From Rhizobium sp. P40RR-XXII (lineage in GTDB: Bacteria > Pseudomonadota > Alphaproteobacteria > Rhizobiales > Rhizobiaceae), in assembly GCF_012641405.1 (NCBI RefSeq), contig NZ_JABAII010000001.1:1-64000 (forward strand): DNA of 64,000 nt, read 5' to 3'. The notes below the pieces were generated by a model. It did not search any database and was not told the origin of the DNA. It saw only the letters and a program-made list of their open reading frames with translations. A program made the position numbers and the translations under genes. Below are positions 1-8,072 of this stretch, one piece after another (the stretch's first letter is position 1; each line of letters starts with the position of its first letter).

Positions 1-290
1 CATTGGCGACGATAGCGCCAGCCGCCGTTTCGCATTGATATTGATAGGCGCGGCCGAGATAGGTTCGTGTCCCCAAAATGGCCGGCAGTCCATTGCCCTC
101 GCGTCGAACGGAAAGCCCGTCCGCACGACAGCCGAGAATGAAGCTATCCGGAATCGGCCCGAAATCCTCCTGCGAAGGAGGCAAAGCCGACGCAGGGGGA
201 CACAAATCAACAAAGCCTCCACACGAAACCAAGCTTTCCAAAAGCAAATATCGCCAAGACCGCTAGCGCCTCAGGCGCAGAACCTGAAGG

Positions 291-388
291 GTGAGGCGCG
301 ATCGAGCTTCAGCTCGATTGCACAGTCCAGTGGCGCCGTTCCAAGCAGCCAACCGCGAAAAGCCTGAACCCGCAATCAATTCCAAAAG
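291..388 (+). repeat. 98-bp repeat, copy 1 (left of toxin-antitoxin pair)
   Basis: This copy is in direct orientation and closely similar to 1242-1337. Shared blocks include GTGAGGCG, ATCGAGCTTCAGCTCGA, ACAGTCCAG, GTTCCAAGCA and GCCTGAACCCGCAA, ending AATTCCAAAAG. It contains the small palindrome ATCGAGCTTCAGCTCGAT (301-318). The function is unknown; it looks like a dispersed intergenic repeat. Confidence 0.85.
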
Positions 389-515
389 TACACGCGATGA
401 TTGACGTGTTCTGTTGGTAGTTACACGTCGCCACGGATGTCGGCATGTTAGATGCCTTCCGAAGCCGGCTTGAAGGTGCTGCATTTCCGTGAGCAGTACC
501 TTCATTTTGTGATGA

Positions 516-528
516 ATATTGACAATAT
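516..528. promoter_or_regulatory. Candidate parDE operator/promoter palindrome
   Basis: ATATTG-A-CAATAT is a perfect 13-bp palindrome with a central A, about 45 bases before the antitoxin start. It overlaps a TTGACA -35-like hexamer (519-524). Type II antitoxins normally repress their own promoter by binding such sites. The role is inferred; no well-spaced -10 box was found. Confidence 0.4.
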
Positions 529-571
529 ATGCTACACACCCCGCAATTAGCTATAATAAAAGGATATTCCG

Positions 572-823
572 ATGGCGTCGGGTAGCATTCATGTGAAGGT
601 CAGCGGTGCGCTGCAAGACCACATCCAGCAGCAGATTGGCGACGATGGCCTCTACGAGAACGCCAGCGAATACATTCGTGCCTTGATCCGTCGCGACCTG
701 CAAACCCGTGATGAGGCATGGGACTCGCTCCAAAAGGAGCTTGCACCGGCCATGCGCGCGGATGACAGCGAGTTTGTCGCCGTTTCCGCCGAAGATGTTA
801 TCCGCCGCAATAAGCGCCGCTGA
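572..823 (+). CDS. parD: ParD-like antitoxin
   Basis: This 83-residue protein has the ribbon-helix-helix antitoxin pattern. The N-terminal beta strand (SGSIHVKVS-like) is followed by helices with the typical YENASEYIRALIRRD segment (about residues 28-43), and the C-terminal half is acidic and flexible and would wrap the toxin. It is expected to neutralise the following ParE-like protein and repress the shared promoter. The ribosome site AAAAGGAT lies just before ATG 572. The stop is 2 bases from the toxin start, so translation is probably coupled. Family assignment rests on the motif and on the partner gene. Confidence 0.85.
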   Translation: MASGSIHVKVSGALQDHIQQQIGDDGLYENASEYIRALIRRDLQTRDEAWDSLQKELAPAMRADDSEFVAVSAEDVIRRNKRR

Positions 824-825
824 TC

Positions 826-1188
826 ATGGTGGCGTCTCGCTTTTATCCGCGCGCCGACGCGGCGCAGGACAAGATTTGGCGGGATACCGTTGAGAAGTGG
901 GGTGAGAAGCAGGCGGTGACCTACATCACCGGCCTGCATACGCATTTGCAGCGGTTATGCGAGGAAAAGGCAATCTGGCGGAAGCTTCCGCAACGTCTTG
1001 CTATTCCCGCCGATGTGAAGCGCGAGGCGTATTTCAGCCGCTACGAGCATCACTATGTCTTCTTCCGCGAACTAGATAACGGCGATCTCGGTGTGATGAG
1101 CATTTTGCATGAGCGCATGGATGTGCCCGTGCGTCTTGCCGAGGACTTGGCGGCGCTTTCAGAGAAAGCGGAGCCTTTCAAGGCATAG
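826..1188 (+). CDS. parE: ParE-like toxin (RelE/ParE superfamily)
   Basis: A 120-residue protein in the usual size range for RelE/ParE toxins and in the normal antitoxin-toxin order. The C-terminal half carries the typical pattern of YFSRYEHHYVFFRELDNGDLGVMSILHERMD (about 66-96), where ParE proteins have an R-x-x-x-Y-x-I/V-F-Y-x-x-x strand and a final I-L-H-x-R-M-D-hydrophobic segment. ParE toxins poison DNA gyrase; RelE relatives cleave mRNA. Which of the two applies cannot be decided here, although the ILHERMD ending favours ParE. The pair is bracketed by two copies of a ~97-bp repeat. Confidence 0.85.
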   Translation: MVASRFYPRADAAQDKIWRDTVEKWGEKQAVTYITGLHTHLQRLCEEKAIWRKLPQRLAIPADVKREAYFSRYEHHYVFFRELDNGDLGVMSILHERMDVPVRLAEDLAALSEKAEPFKA

Positions 1189-1241
1189 GGTTGGTAGCTC
1201 CGAAACAAAGTTGGGTGAGGATATATTTCCCTAACTTGAAT

Positions 1242-1337
1242 GGTGAGGCGATCGAGCTTCAGCTCGACCGGACAGTCCAGCGGACTGTTCCAAGCAACCA
1301 ATGGCGAGAAGCCTGAACCCGCAACCAATTCCAAAAG
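1242..1337 (+). repeat. 96-bp repeat, copy 2 (right of toxin-antitoxin pair)
   Basis: The second direct copy of the element at 291-388. The copies differ by scattered substitutions and small indels, so they are old or independently acquired rather than a fresh target duplication. Together they bracket the ParDE-like operon at about 180 and 55 bases. Confidence 0.85.
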
Positions 1338-1422
1338 GTCCGCCGTCGCGCGGGCTTTCTTGTATCTGGTAACCGGGCAAGCATCGTCTAGCGATGCCCC
1401 AACTCCGGCGAGCTAGGCTTCC

Positions 1423-2199
1423 TCAGGCACTGGCCCGATCAGCGGTGATGATCCATGCTCGGGAGTCGAAGAGCACACCTTCGGGGGTCATATGCGCATC
1501 CAGCACATCACGCAGCCGCTGCAGTGGTTGGTCGGGCGTCTCATCGGTGTGCGTGAGCGCGTCCTTGACCATATAGAGGCCGCTAAGAGCATCAAGGGCG
1601 GTGTCGACATTCGTTCCATAAAAGACAGGTTCTTCCACCTCGATGAAGTCGATCGAGGTGAAGCCGCCGGCGCTCAGCAGCTCTTTGGCCATGGCGGGAT
1701 CGCCAAGCGAAAACGGCTTGCCGGCGTTTTCCGAAATTGGGCTTCCCGGAGCCAAAGCTTGCCTGATGGCGCCAGACCATTCGTTGCGCTCCTGGTTTTG
1801 CCACACCATCCAGGCGAGGCGTCCACCAGGGCGCATTGCGTGGGCGATATTGGCAAATGCCGCCGGCGGATCAGCAAAGAACATAGCGCCGAACCGGCTG
1901 ATACAGAGATCGAAACCGGCAGCTGGAAAGTTGTGGCTTTGTGCGTCACCCAGTTCGAAGCCGACGTTGCGCAATCCCGCTTCAGCGCAACGTTGCCGCG
2001 CAATCTCAAGCATCTCGGCGGAAGTATCCACACCGACCGCGCCGCCTTCCATCGCGGCAAGAGCTGCTTCCCGGGTGGTTTGTCCGGCGCCGCAGCCGAT
2101 ATCGAGTACCCGGTCGCGCCTCCTGACATCGGCGACGGCCCGCAAATGCCGGTTATGCCGTGAGAGTTCAGCGTCGTAAAAATCGGCACATTGCAACAC
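1423..2199 (-). CDS. Class I SAM-dependent methyltransferase
   Basis: A 258-residue methyltransferase. Motif I, VLDIGCGAGQTT (31-42), forms the SAM-binding loop, GVDTSAEML (about 56-64) is the acidic ribose-binding strand, and a FDLCISRFGAMFFADP segment (about 115-130) is the post-motif III strand. This layout fits the Methyltransf_11/25 group (UbiE-like). The substrate cannot be read from the sequence. The start is GTG 2199, 6 bases after a GGGAGG ribosome site; TTG 2196 is an alternative. It is divergent from the alpha/beta hydrolase at 2437, sharing the control region 2200-2436. Confidence 0.85.
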   Translation of the reverse strand: MLQCADFYDAELSRHNRHLRAVADVRRRDRVLDIGCGAGQTTREAALAAMEGGAVGVDTSAEMLEIARQRCAEAGLRNVGFELGDAQSHNFPAAGFDLCISRFGAMFFADPPAAFANIAHAMRPGGRLAWMVWQNQERNEWSGAIRQALAPGSPISENAGKPFSLGDPAMAKELLSAGGFTSIDFIEVEEPVFYGTNVDTALDALSGLYMVKDALTHTDETPDQPLQRLRDVLDAHMTPEGVLFDSRAWIITADRASA

Positions 2200-2370
2200 T
2201 ACAAACCTCCCTCATCTCGTTTAATCGCCATCGCGGTTCAGTTCTCGCGAAATCTCGGAACAGCTCTAACTCATTATTCTCGTACAATTCCGGATAGAAA
2301 ACCGCTGGGTGCTTGTTCTGGAATTACTCTCATGGAAGTCGGGTCCCGTATTGCACCTTCTCATAAACTG

Positions 2371-2397
2371 ATTGCATAATAAGATCAGTTATGCAAT
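2371..2397. promoter_or_regulatory. Perfect 9-9-9 inverted repeat between divergent genes
   Basis: ATTGCATAA (2371-2379) and TTATGCAAT (2389-2397) are perfect inverted arms separated by 9 bases. The repeat ends one base before an ATG at 2398, so it is more likely a regulator site near the transcription start than a ribosome site. This argues that translation of the hydrolase begins at 2437. Confidence 0.6.
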
Positions 2398-2436
2398 ATG
2401 GATTCCAGTTGCAATTCGCAATCGGATGGATTTGTC

Positions 2437-3300
2437 ATGGAACGAACGAGATCATTCGCCGTCACCGAGAGCTCAGTCGAGACCAAGGGAGCGAGCCTGC
2501 AGACCCAGGCTTTCGGTGATCCCTCCAGCCCGCCCATAATATTGATCATGGGGATGATGGCTTCGATGCTGTGGTGGCCGGATAGGTTCTGCGAGGCGCT
2601 CGCCGCCCGGCGGCGCTATGTGATCCGATACGACCAGCGCGACACCGGCCTCTCGACACACTATCCGCAAGGCGAACCCCGTTATTCATTCAGCGACCTG
2701 GCCGACGATGTCATCGCTATTCTCGACGGCTACGGATTGGAAACGGCACATGTGGTGGGCATGTCGATGGGCGGCGCCGTCGCGCAAGAAGTAGCGTTGC
2801 GCCATCCCCGGCGTGTGCGGACGCTCACGCTGATCAGCACATCACCGCTTGCAGTCGAGGGCTTGCCCTCCTCGACAAAAACCTATCAGGAGCATTCCAG
2901 GTCGGCCGAAGCGACCGACTGGTCCAATCTTGAATCCATCGCCGATTTCCTGCGTAGCGAGACGGCCATGCTTGCCGGCACCAGGCATCCGCATGATGCT
3001 GATGCTGCAAACACCTTGATCGCCCGCGACATGGCGCGGGCGCCGTCATTTGCCAGCGCCACGAACCATTTCACGCTCGTGAGTGAGGAGGGGCTCGCAA
3101 GACTTCAGGCATCGGATATCAAGCTGCCGGTCCTTGCGATCCACGGCACAGCCGATCCGCTGTTTCCCATAGAGCATGGGGAGGCCTTCACCCAGGTCGT
3201 GCGAGATGCGCGGCTGCACCGGGTCGACGGTGGAGGGCATGAAATCCACGAGCGCGACATTGATGAGATCGCGCAGGCCATCGTCAATCACACGGCCTGA
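2437..3300 (+). CDS. Alpha/beta hydrolase
   Basis: A 287-residue hydrolase. The nucleophile elbow is VVGMSMGGA (Ser about 110), the acid is in HGTADPLFP near residue 235, and the catalytic His is in DGGGHEI near the C terminus. The signature RYDQRDTGLSTHY (about 64-76) is typical of the aclacinomycin methylesterase (RdmC)-like branch, but the natural substrate is unknown. I chose ATG 2437, which follows a GGATGG site. The in-frame ATG 2398 abuts a perfect inverted repeat and has no ribosome site. It lies opposite a methyltransferase gene and may belong to the same small regulon. Confidence 0.85.
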   Translation: MERTRSFAVTESSVETKGASLQTQAFGDPSSPPIILIMGMMASMLWWPDRFCEALAARRRYVIRYDQRDTGLSTHYPQGEPRYSFSDLADDVIAILDGYGLETAHVVGMSMGGAVAQEVALRHPRRVRTLTLISTSPLAVEGLPSSTKTYQEHSRSAEATDWSNLESIADFLRSETAMLAGTRHPHDADAANTLIARDMARAPSFASATNHFTLVSEEGLARLQASDIKLPVLAIHGTADPLFPIEHGEAFTQVVRDARLHRVDGGGHEIHERDIDEIAQAIVNHTA

Positions 3301-3349
3301 CGGACGTCCGGAAAGCCAGGCATGACCTCGCTTTCCGGTCTGTTGGAGA

Positions 3350-5911
3350 TCAGCTTCTCGGCTTCAGGTTCTCCGCGTCGTAGAGCGGCTTGTAGCCGAC
3401 GCCTGCGACTTCCACCGGGTAAGTCTCGCCGAAATATTCGACCTTCAGCTTGCGGCCTTCCTGGGCATAGGACCAGGGCAGGTAGGCGAGCGCAATATTC
3501 TTGCCGATGGTCGGGCCGTAAGCGATCGAGGTGGTAAAGGAGCGGCGGCCGAGCTCGTCGACGAGGGTTTCGCCGGTTTCGGGGTCCATGACCGGCAGGA
3601 TGCCGACGAGGTAGCGTGCCACGCCGTTGGAATCCACATTATCGGTGACGATGAGCGTGCAGAGCATGGCCGGCTGATGCTCGCGGGCGCGATATTCCAG
3701 GTGCTTCGCCTTGCCGCGGAAATCAGCTTCCTTGACCTTTGGGCGGGCGAGATCGGCTTCGAGAAGATTATATTCCGTCAACAGGTCGGCATTCTGCAGG
3801 CGGAGGCTCTTTTCCATACGGCGGCTGTTGGCATAGGTTTCGACGCCGACGGCGATGGCGCCCGTCGAGCGCAGCGCATCCCAGACGGCCAGCGCGTCAC
3901 TATAGGCCATGTGCAGTTCCCAGCCCTGTTCGCCGACATAGGAGATGCGGAACGCCGTGACGTTCTTGCCAGCGATGCGGATCTGCCTGATCGCCGCGAA
4001 GGGGAAGTTCTCGTGCGAGAGGTTTTCCGGGCTTTCGACCACCTTCTGCAGGTTGGTGCGGGCATTCGGTCCCCAGATGCCGATCGTGACATAGCGTTCG
4101 GTAACGTCGGTAATGGTGACGTCGAAACCCTTATCCTGGGCAACGCGGCGCATGTAGTGGAAATCGCGCGGGCCGGCATCGGCGCCGTCGATCAGGCGGC
4201 AGCGGTCGGCCATGCGGATCACGGTGAAATCGGCGCGCACCATGCCCTCGTCATCGAGGAAGTGGGTATAGATGCCCTTACCGATATTGGCGTCGCCGCC
4301 GATCTTGGCGGCGCAGAGCCATTCCAGCAGCTCGACATGGTCAGGGCCTTCGATGTCGTACATGGCGAAATGCGAAAGGTTGATGATGCCGCAATCTTCG
4401 CTCAAGGCCAGATGCTCGGCATTGGAGACGCGCCAGAAATGGCGGTTGTCCCATTCGTTTTCGCGCACCGGTATGCGGTCGCCGTATTTTTCGAGCAGGT
4501 GCTCGTTTGCGGCATAGCCGTGCGCACGCTCCCAGCCGCCGAGTTCCATGAAGTAGCCGCCGAGTTCCTTTTCGCGCTCCCAGAAGGGCGAGCGGCGGAC
4601 ACTGCGGCCGGTCGCATAGGGTTCGCGCGGATGAACGGCGGGGTTGTAGATCTTCTGGGCAGCTTCGGTGCAGCGGCTTTCGATGAATGCCTCTTCCAGC
4701 ATATGAGGGTAGAAGCGGGAATAGTCGATCCTGTTATGGTCGATCGGCGTGCGGCCGTCGGTCATCCAGTCGGCAACGAGCTTGCCGAAGCCGGGGCCGT
4801 CCTTCACCCAGATGGCGACGCAATACCAGAGACCGCGGACCTTCTGGCTTTCGCCGACGGATGGGCCGCCATCGGTCGTGACTTGCAAGAGGCCGTTGAA
4901 GGAATGGCCTTCATTGTAGCCGAGCTCGCCGAGGATCGGCGTCAGTTCCATGGCGCGTTCGAGCGGCTCGATGATCTGCTCCATGTCGAGGTCGCGCTGC
5001 GAGGGCGAGAGGCGAGCCTCGTGCTTTTCGAGGAGATCGCGGGGATGGCAGAGGCGCGGGTTCTTCTCTTCGTAGTAGCCCCATTCGATCTGGCCACCCT
5101 CGGCGGTCTTCGGATCGCCGGTGTCGCGCATATAGGCGGAGTTGCCCTGGTCGCGCATCAAAGGGAAGCCGATTTCCTTGCCCGTGTTGGCAAACTCGTT
5201 GTAGGGGCCGAAGAAGGTCAGCGGGTGGTCGACCGGCATGACCGGCAGGTCTTCGCCGACCATCTCGGCGATCAGGCGACCCCACAGGCCGGCGCAGACG
5301 ATGACGTATTCGGCCTCGATCGTGCCGCGATGGGTGACGACGCCGGTGATGCGGCCGTCCTTGACGATCAGCGACTGGGCCGGCGTATTGGCGAAGGAGA
5401 GAAGCTTGCCGCTCTTTTCGCCCTGATCGATCAGCTTGCCGGCAACCGTCTGCGAACGGGGAATAACGAGGCCGGCATCGGGGTCCCACATGCCGCCCTG
5501 CACCATGCTTTCCTCGATCAGCGGGAATTTCTCCTTGATCTCGGCGGGATCGATCAGGCTCACGCGCGTACCGAAGGCCTTACCCGAGGTGACCTTACGC
5601 TTGATTTCCGCCATGCGGTCGTCGTCGCCGACGCGGGCGACTTCCAGGCCGCCGACACGGGCATAGTGACCGAGCTTGTCGTAGAAATCGATGGAGTAGA
5701 GGGTCGTCCAGCAGGAGAGGAAGTCATGGCTGGTCGTGTAGCAGAAGTCGGAGGCATGGGCGGTCGAGCCGATATCCGTTGGGATGCCTGATTTGTCGAT
5801 GCCGACAATATCGTCCCAGCCGCGTTCGATCAGATGGTGGGCGATCGATGCGCCGACGATGCCGCCAAGCCCGATGATTACGACCTTCGCCTTTTGAGGA
5901 AATACTGCCAT
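3350..5911 (-). CDS. FAD-dependent oxidoreductase with GcvT domains (dimethylglycine/sarcosine dehydrogenase-like)
   Basis: An 853-residue protein with the layout of dimethylglycine and sarcosine dehydrogenases. An N-terminal DAO domain (about 8-390) has the dinucleotide fold VVIIGLGGIVGASIAHHL, followed by an FAO_M linker (about 395-460), a GcvT aminomethyltransferase-like domain (about 470-740) and a GcvT C-terminal barrel (about 750-840). GSTAHASDF places a His (about 52) where the mammalian enzymes attach FAD covalently. Such enzymes demethylate N-methyl amino acids and pass the one-carbon unit to tetrahydrofolate. The preceding gene on this strand encodes a periplasmic binding protein and may supply the substrate. 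The exact substrate is not determined. Confidence 0.88.
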   Translation of the reverse strand: MAVFPQKAKVVIIGLGGIVGASIAHHLIERGWDDIVGIDKSGIPTDIGSTAHASDFCYTTSHDFLSCWTTLYSIDFYDKLGHYARVGGLEVARVGDDDRMAEIKRKVTSGKAFGTRVSLIDPAEIKEKFPLIEESMVQGGMWDPDAGLVIPRSQTVAGKLIDQGEKSGKLLSFANTPAQSLIVKDGRITGVVTHRGTIEAEYVIVCAGLWGRLIAEMVGEDLPVMPVDHPLTFFGPYNEFANTGKEIGFPLMRDQGNSAYMRDTGDPKTAEGGQIEWGYYEEKNPRLCHPRDLLEKHEARLSPSQRDLDMEQIIEPLERAMELTPILGELGYNEGHSFNGLLQVTTDGGPSVGESQKVRGLWYCVAIWVKDGPGFGKLVADWMTDGRTPIDHNRIDYSRFYPHMLEEAFIESRCTEAAQKIYNPAVHPREPYATGRSVRRSPFWEREKELGGYFMELGGWERAHGYAANEHLLEKYGDRIPVRENEWDNRHFWRVSNAEHLALSEDCGIINLSHFAMYDIEGPDHVELLEWLCAAKIGGDANIGKGIYTHFLDDEGMVRADFTVIRMADRCRLIDGADAGPRDFHYMRRVAQDKGFDVTITDVTERYVTIGIWGPNARTNLQKVVESPENLSHENFPFAAIRQIRIAGKNVTAFRISYVGEQGWELHMAYSDALAVWDALRSTGAIAVGVETYANSRRMEKSLRLQNADLLTEYNLLEADLARPKVKEADFRGKAKHLEYRAREHQPAMLCTLIVTDNVDSNGVARYLVGILPVMDPETGETLVDELGRRSFTTSIAYGPTIGKNIALAYLPWSYAQEGRKLKVEYFGETYPVEVAGVGYKPLYDAENLKPRS

Positions 5912-6092
5912 TTCGTGCGACCCTGATTGATACTGGAGACGGATTTTATGATGTGTGCGACGCCGACCAGAGCCTGTCTACGACATATTCAAGATGCTTG
6001 CACGACGACTGCAAGGCCGTCCCCTATCGAGAAGCCGCGTTGATTGTCGTCAGCAGCCATGTCGCAAAGGCGACGGTATCGCTTCGATGTGT

Positions 6093-6983
6093 CTATTGCG
6101 GGATCGATTGCATCATGATCTCGCGACGCAGGACCGGGCCTTCCTGGCCAAAATAGGTGGTCAGCAATTTGGCGAATTCATCCGATTGGTAGGTCTCGGT
6201 CAGCGTCTGATCGACGAGCAGGCGGAAGGCGGAGTCATTCTGCCGGAGTGCGATCCCATAGGGCTCGTGCGTGAAGAGGCGGTTGCCGATGGCGAGCGCG
6301 GAGGGGTTGCGGGCATGCGATGCGAGATCGAAGAGCAGAGCGCGATCGGCGAAATAAGCGTCGATCTTATGGTTTTCGAGCGCGATCAGGCCGTCCTGAT
6401 GCGTGGCGAAATCGGCAACCCGCGTCTTCGGCACATCGGAGCCCAGCGCATCGCGCAGCGTTGCGCCCGTCGTCGTGTCGGCGCGAACGCCGATCGTGCT
6501 CGTCGCGGGCGCCGGCTTGGCGGAGACCTGCGCCAGCCGCTTGTCGAGGAACAGAGCCATCAAATAATCGGGTGAATCCTTGCGCAGCAGGGCGCTTGCG
6601 CCGGTAATGAAGATCGGCTGCGAGAAATCGACGTTTTGGCGCCGGCCAAGACTGATGGTCAAGGCGCCGCAGAGAAGGTCGACCTGGCCGCTCTTCACTG
6701 CATCGAAGCCGTCGGCGAGCGTGGTTTGCACATAATCGCGCTTCAGATTGGCGATCTTGCTCCCCACAGCATCGGCGATTTTGCCGCAAAGATCGATCGC
6801 ATAGCCTGCCGGGCTGCCGTCCTTCTTCTTGAAGGAGAATGGCTCTTCGTCGCTGATATAGCCGATACGGATGGTGCCTTTCTGGGCAATGAGGTCGAGG
6901 GTCTGCGCGGCAACGGCCGTATAGGCGGATATGCCGAGCACAAGGCCTGCCAGAACCAGTCGTCTTATGCAATTCGCCGGCAT
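6093..6983 (-). CDS. Periplasmic amino-acid-type ABC substrate-binding protein (family 3)
   Basis: A 296-residue family 3 solute-binding protein with a Sec signal peptide (positively charged start, hydrophobic core LVLAGLVLGISAYTAVAA, cleavage after about residue 25). IRIGYISDEEPFSF and GYAIDLCGKIADAV are the standard opening of lobe 1, and DLLCGALTISLGRRQNVDFSQP is the family signature near residue 110. The fold suits GltI/GlnH-like polar amino acid binding. ATG 6983 follows a TTTTGGAGATCAGG ribosome site; longer frames upstream lack one. No permease or ATPase gene is adjacent, so it is an orphan binding protein here. It lies 181 bases upstream of the flavoenzyme on the same strand. Confidence 0.88.
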   Translation of the reverse strand: MPANCIRRLVLAGLVLGISAYTAVAAQTLDLIAQKGTIRIGYISDEEPFSFKKKDGSPAGYAIDLCGKIADAVGSKIANLKRDYVQTTLADGFDAVKSGQVDLLCGALTISLGRRQNVDFSQPIFITGASALLRKDSPDYLMALFLDKRLAQVSAKPAPATSTIGVRADTTTGATLRDALGSDVPKTRVADFATHQDGLIALENHKIDAYFADRALLFDLASHARNPSALAIGNRLFTHEPYGIALRQNDSAFRLLVDQTLTETYQSDEFAKLLTTYFGQEGPVLRREIMMQSIPQ

Positions 6984-7130
6984 GATCCTGATCTCCAAAA
7001 GAAAATTGGGCAATCGCAAGGGCTTAGGCGCAGACTATGGGCTGACAGGGTTTTGTCAACGGCGGATTGTCCTCGACGACTTCCTATCGAGCGGGAGTGA
7101 CGGAAACCTTCGTACCCGAAGGCCGGGAGT

Positions 7131-7994
7131 TCATTTGGACAAGGCGTGACGATCTGCCCAGTCGGAAATCGCAGCTGCAATGGCTTCAGGTTGATCTTCC
7201 GGTGCGTTGTGCCTGGCCGGTCCACAATTCCTGACTTCGAGATTGGCCATGTTCGCGCGGCACCAGGCTGCCATTGTCTCCCCGATCAAAAGTGTCTCCG
7301 GAGGTCCATCGAAGGTCAGCAGCAGCTTGGGGACATCGGCACTCGCGGCAAGCCAGGCATCGTAGGTTTCGATGCGCCTGGTCACATCGGCCGGCTCGCC
7401 TTCGATCGGCATGGCCCGCGGCCAGGCCAGCAGCGGGCGGCGGCTTTCGCGTGTCGGATAAGGGACTGCATAAACGGCATGATCTTCTTCGCTAAGCCCC
7501 TTGAGAACGGTGGCCCGCAGAGCCTGTTCGATGAAGAAATTCTCGTCCAGCACTTTCGTTTCGCCGACACCGGATGCCCGCAGAGCCTCATAACGAGGAC
7601 GGGCGTTCGGGAAATCCTCCCAGGTCATCGGTCTCACGATCGTTTCCATGAAGGCGATGGCGCACACACGTTCGGCATGGCGGGCAGCCCAGTCGAAGGC
7701 GAGAGCGCCGCCCCAATCGTGGCCGACAAGCACGACGCCATCGAGCTCCAACCTGTCGAACCAGTCGTCGAGATAGCGCGCGTGGTCATCGAAACGATAG
7801 GCAATATCGGGTTTGCCGGACTGGCCCATGCCGATGAGATCGGGGGCAAGGCGACGGCCAGGCGTGGTGATAGCGGGCGACACATGCCGCCAGAGGTAGG
7901 AAGAGGTGGGATTGCCGTGCAGGAAGACGAAGGGCGTCCCCGTTCCGGCATCCTCGTAGTAAATTGTCGAGTCCAACACGTTAACCGAAGGCAT
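7131..7994 (-). CDS. Haloalkane dehalogenase-family alpha/beta hydrolase (HLD-II-like)
   Basis: A 287-residue alpha/beta hydrolase with all the residues expected of subfamily II haloalkane dehalogenases. HGNPTSSYLWR gives the halide-binding Asn 28. GHDWGG gives nucleophile Asp 93 and halide-binding Trp 94. METIVRP gives the acid Glu 117, and ARHNAPEDQPEAI gives the base His 262. The spacing of these residues is close to that of DhaA/LinB (about 293-296 residues). Such enzymes hydrolyse carbon-halogen bonds to an alcohol and halide in the cytoplasm. ATG 7994 follows AGGAAGGG; the longer frame to 8039 overlaps the operator. It is divergent from a MarR gene. Confidence 0.88.
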   Translation of the reverse strand: MPSVNVLDSTIYYEDAGTGTPFVFLHGNPTSSYLWRHVSPAITTPGRRLAPDLIGMGQSGKPDIAYRFDDHARYLDDWFDRLELDGVVLVGHDWGGALAFDWAARHAERVCAIAFMETIVRPMTWEDFPNARPRYEALRASGVGETKVLDENFFIEQALRATVLKGLSEEDHAVYAVPYPTRESRRPLLAWPRAMPIEGEPADVTRRIETYDAWLAASADVPKLLLTFDGPPETLLIGETMAAWCRANMANLEVRNCGPARHNAPEDQPEAIAAAISDWADRHALSK

Positions 7995-8025
7995 GCCGAG
8001 TATCCCTTCCTTATTGGAAATGGTA

Positions 8026-8061
8026 AGGTACCTGACCATTTATCATAATAGTCAGGTACCT
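8026..8061. promoter_or_regulatory. Perfect 11-bp-arm inverted repeat, candidate MarR operator
   Basis: AGGTACCTGAC (8026-8036) and GTCAGGTACCT (8051-8061) are perfect inverted arms with a 14-base spacer, and each arm contains the self-complementary core AGGTACCT. The repeat lies 31 bases upstream of the dehalogenase start and 11 bases upstream of the marR start, so one site could repress both promoters. MarR control is inferred from position. Confidence 0.65.
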
Positions 8062-8072
8062 GTCTATATCTC

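Larger units (their letters stand above)
1..571. other. Left edge, no recognisable gene
   Basis: No gene is recognised in this stretch. One plus-strand frame is open from the left edge to about 367, but its product is Arg/Ser-rich, matches nothing I know, and its end runs through the repeat at 291-388. It may be the tail of a gene cut by the window edge, but I cannot support that. The last 90 bases are AT-rich and hold the probable control region of the toxin-antitoxin pair. Confidence 0.5.

Noticed and set aside
552-557. TATAAT as -10 box of the toxin-antitoxin operon
   Set aside because: It is 27 bases from TTGACA and would put the transcription start inside the ribosome site.
1053-1334. 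Minus-strand frame across the right repeat, with a similar frame across the left repeat (263-505)
   Set aside because: The similar translations simply reflect the shared repeat. Both run antisense to other features and have no start context.
3677-5791. 704-residue open frame opposite the FAD/GcvT enzyme
   Set aside because: A shadow of the real gene; the product is low-complexity and without motifs.
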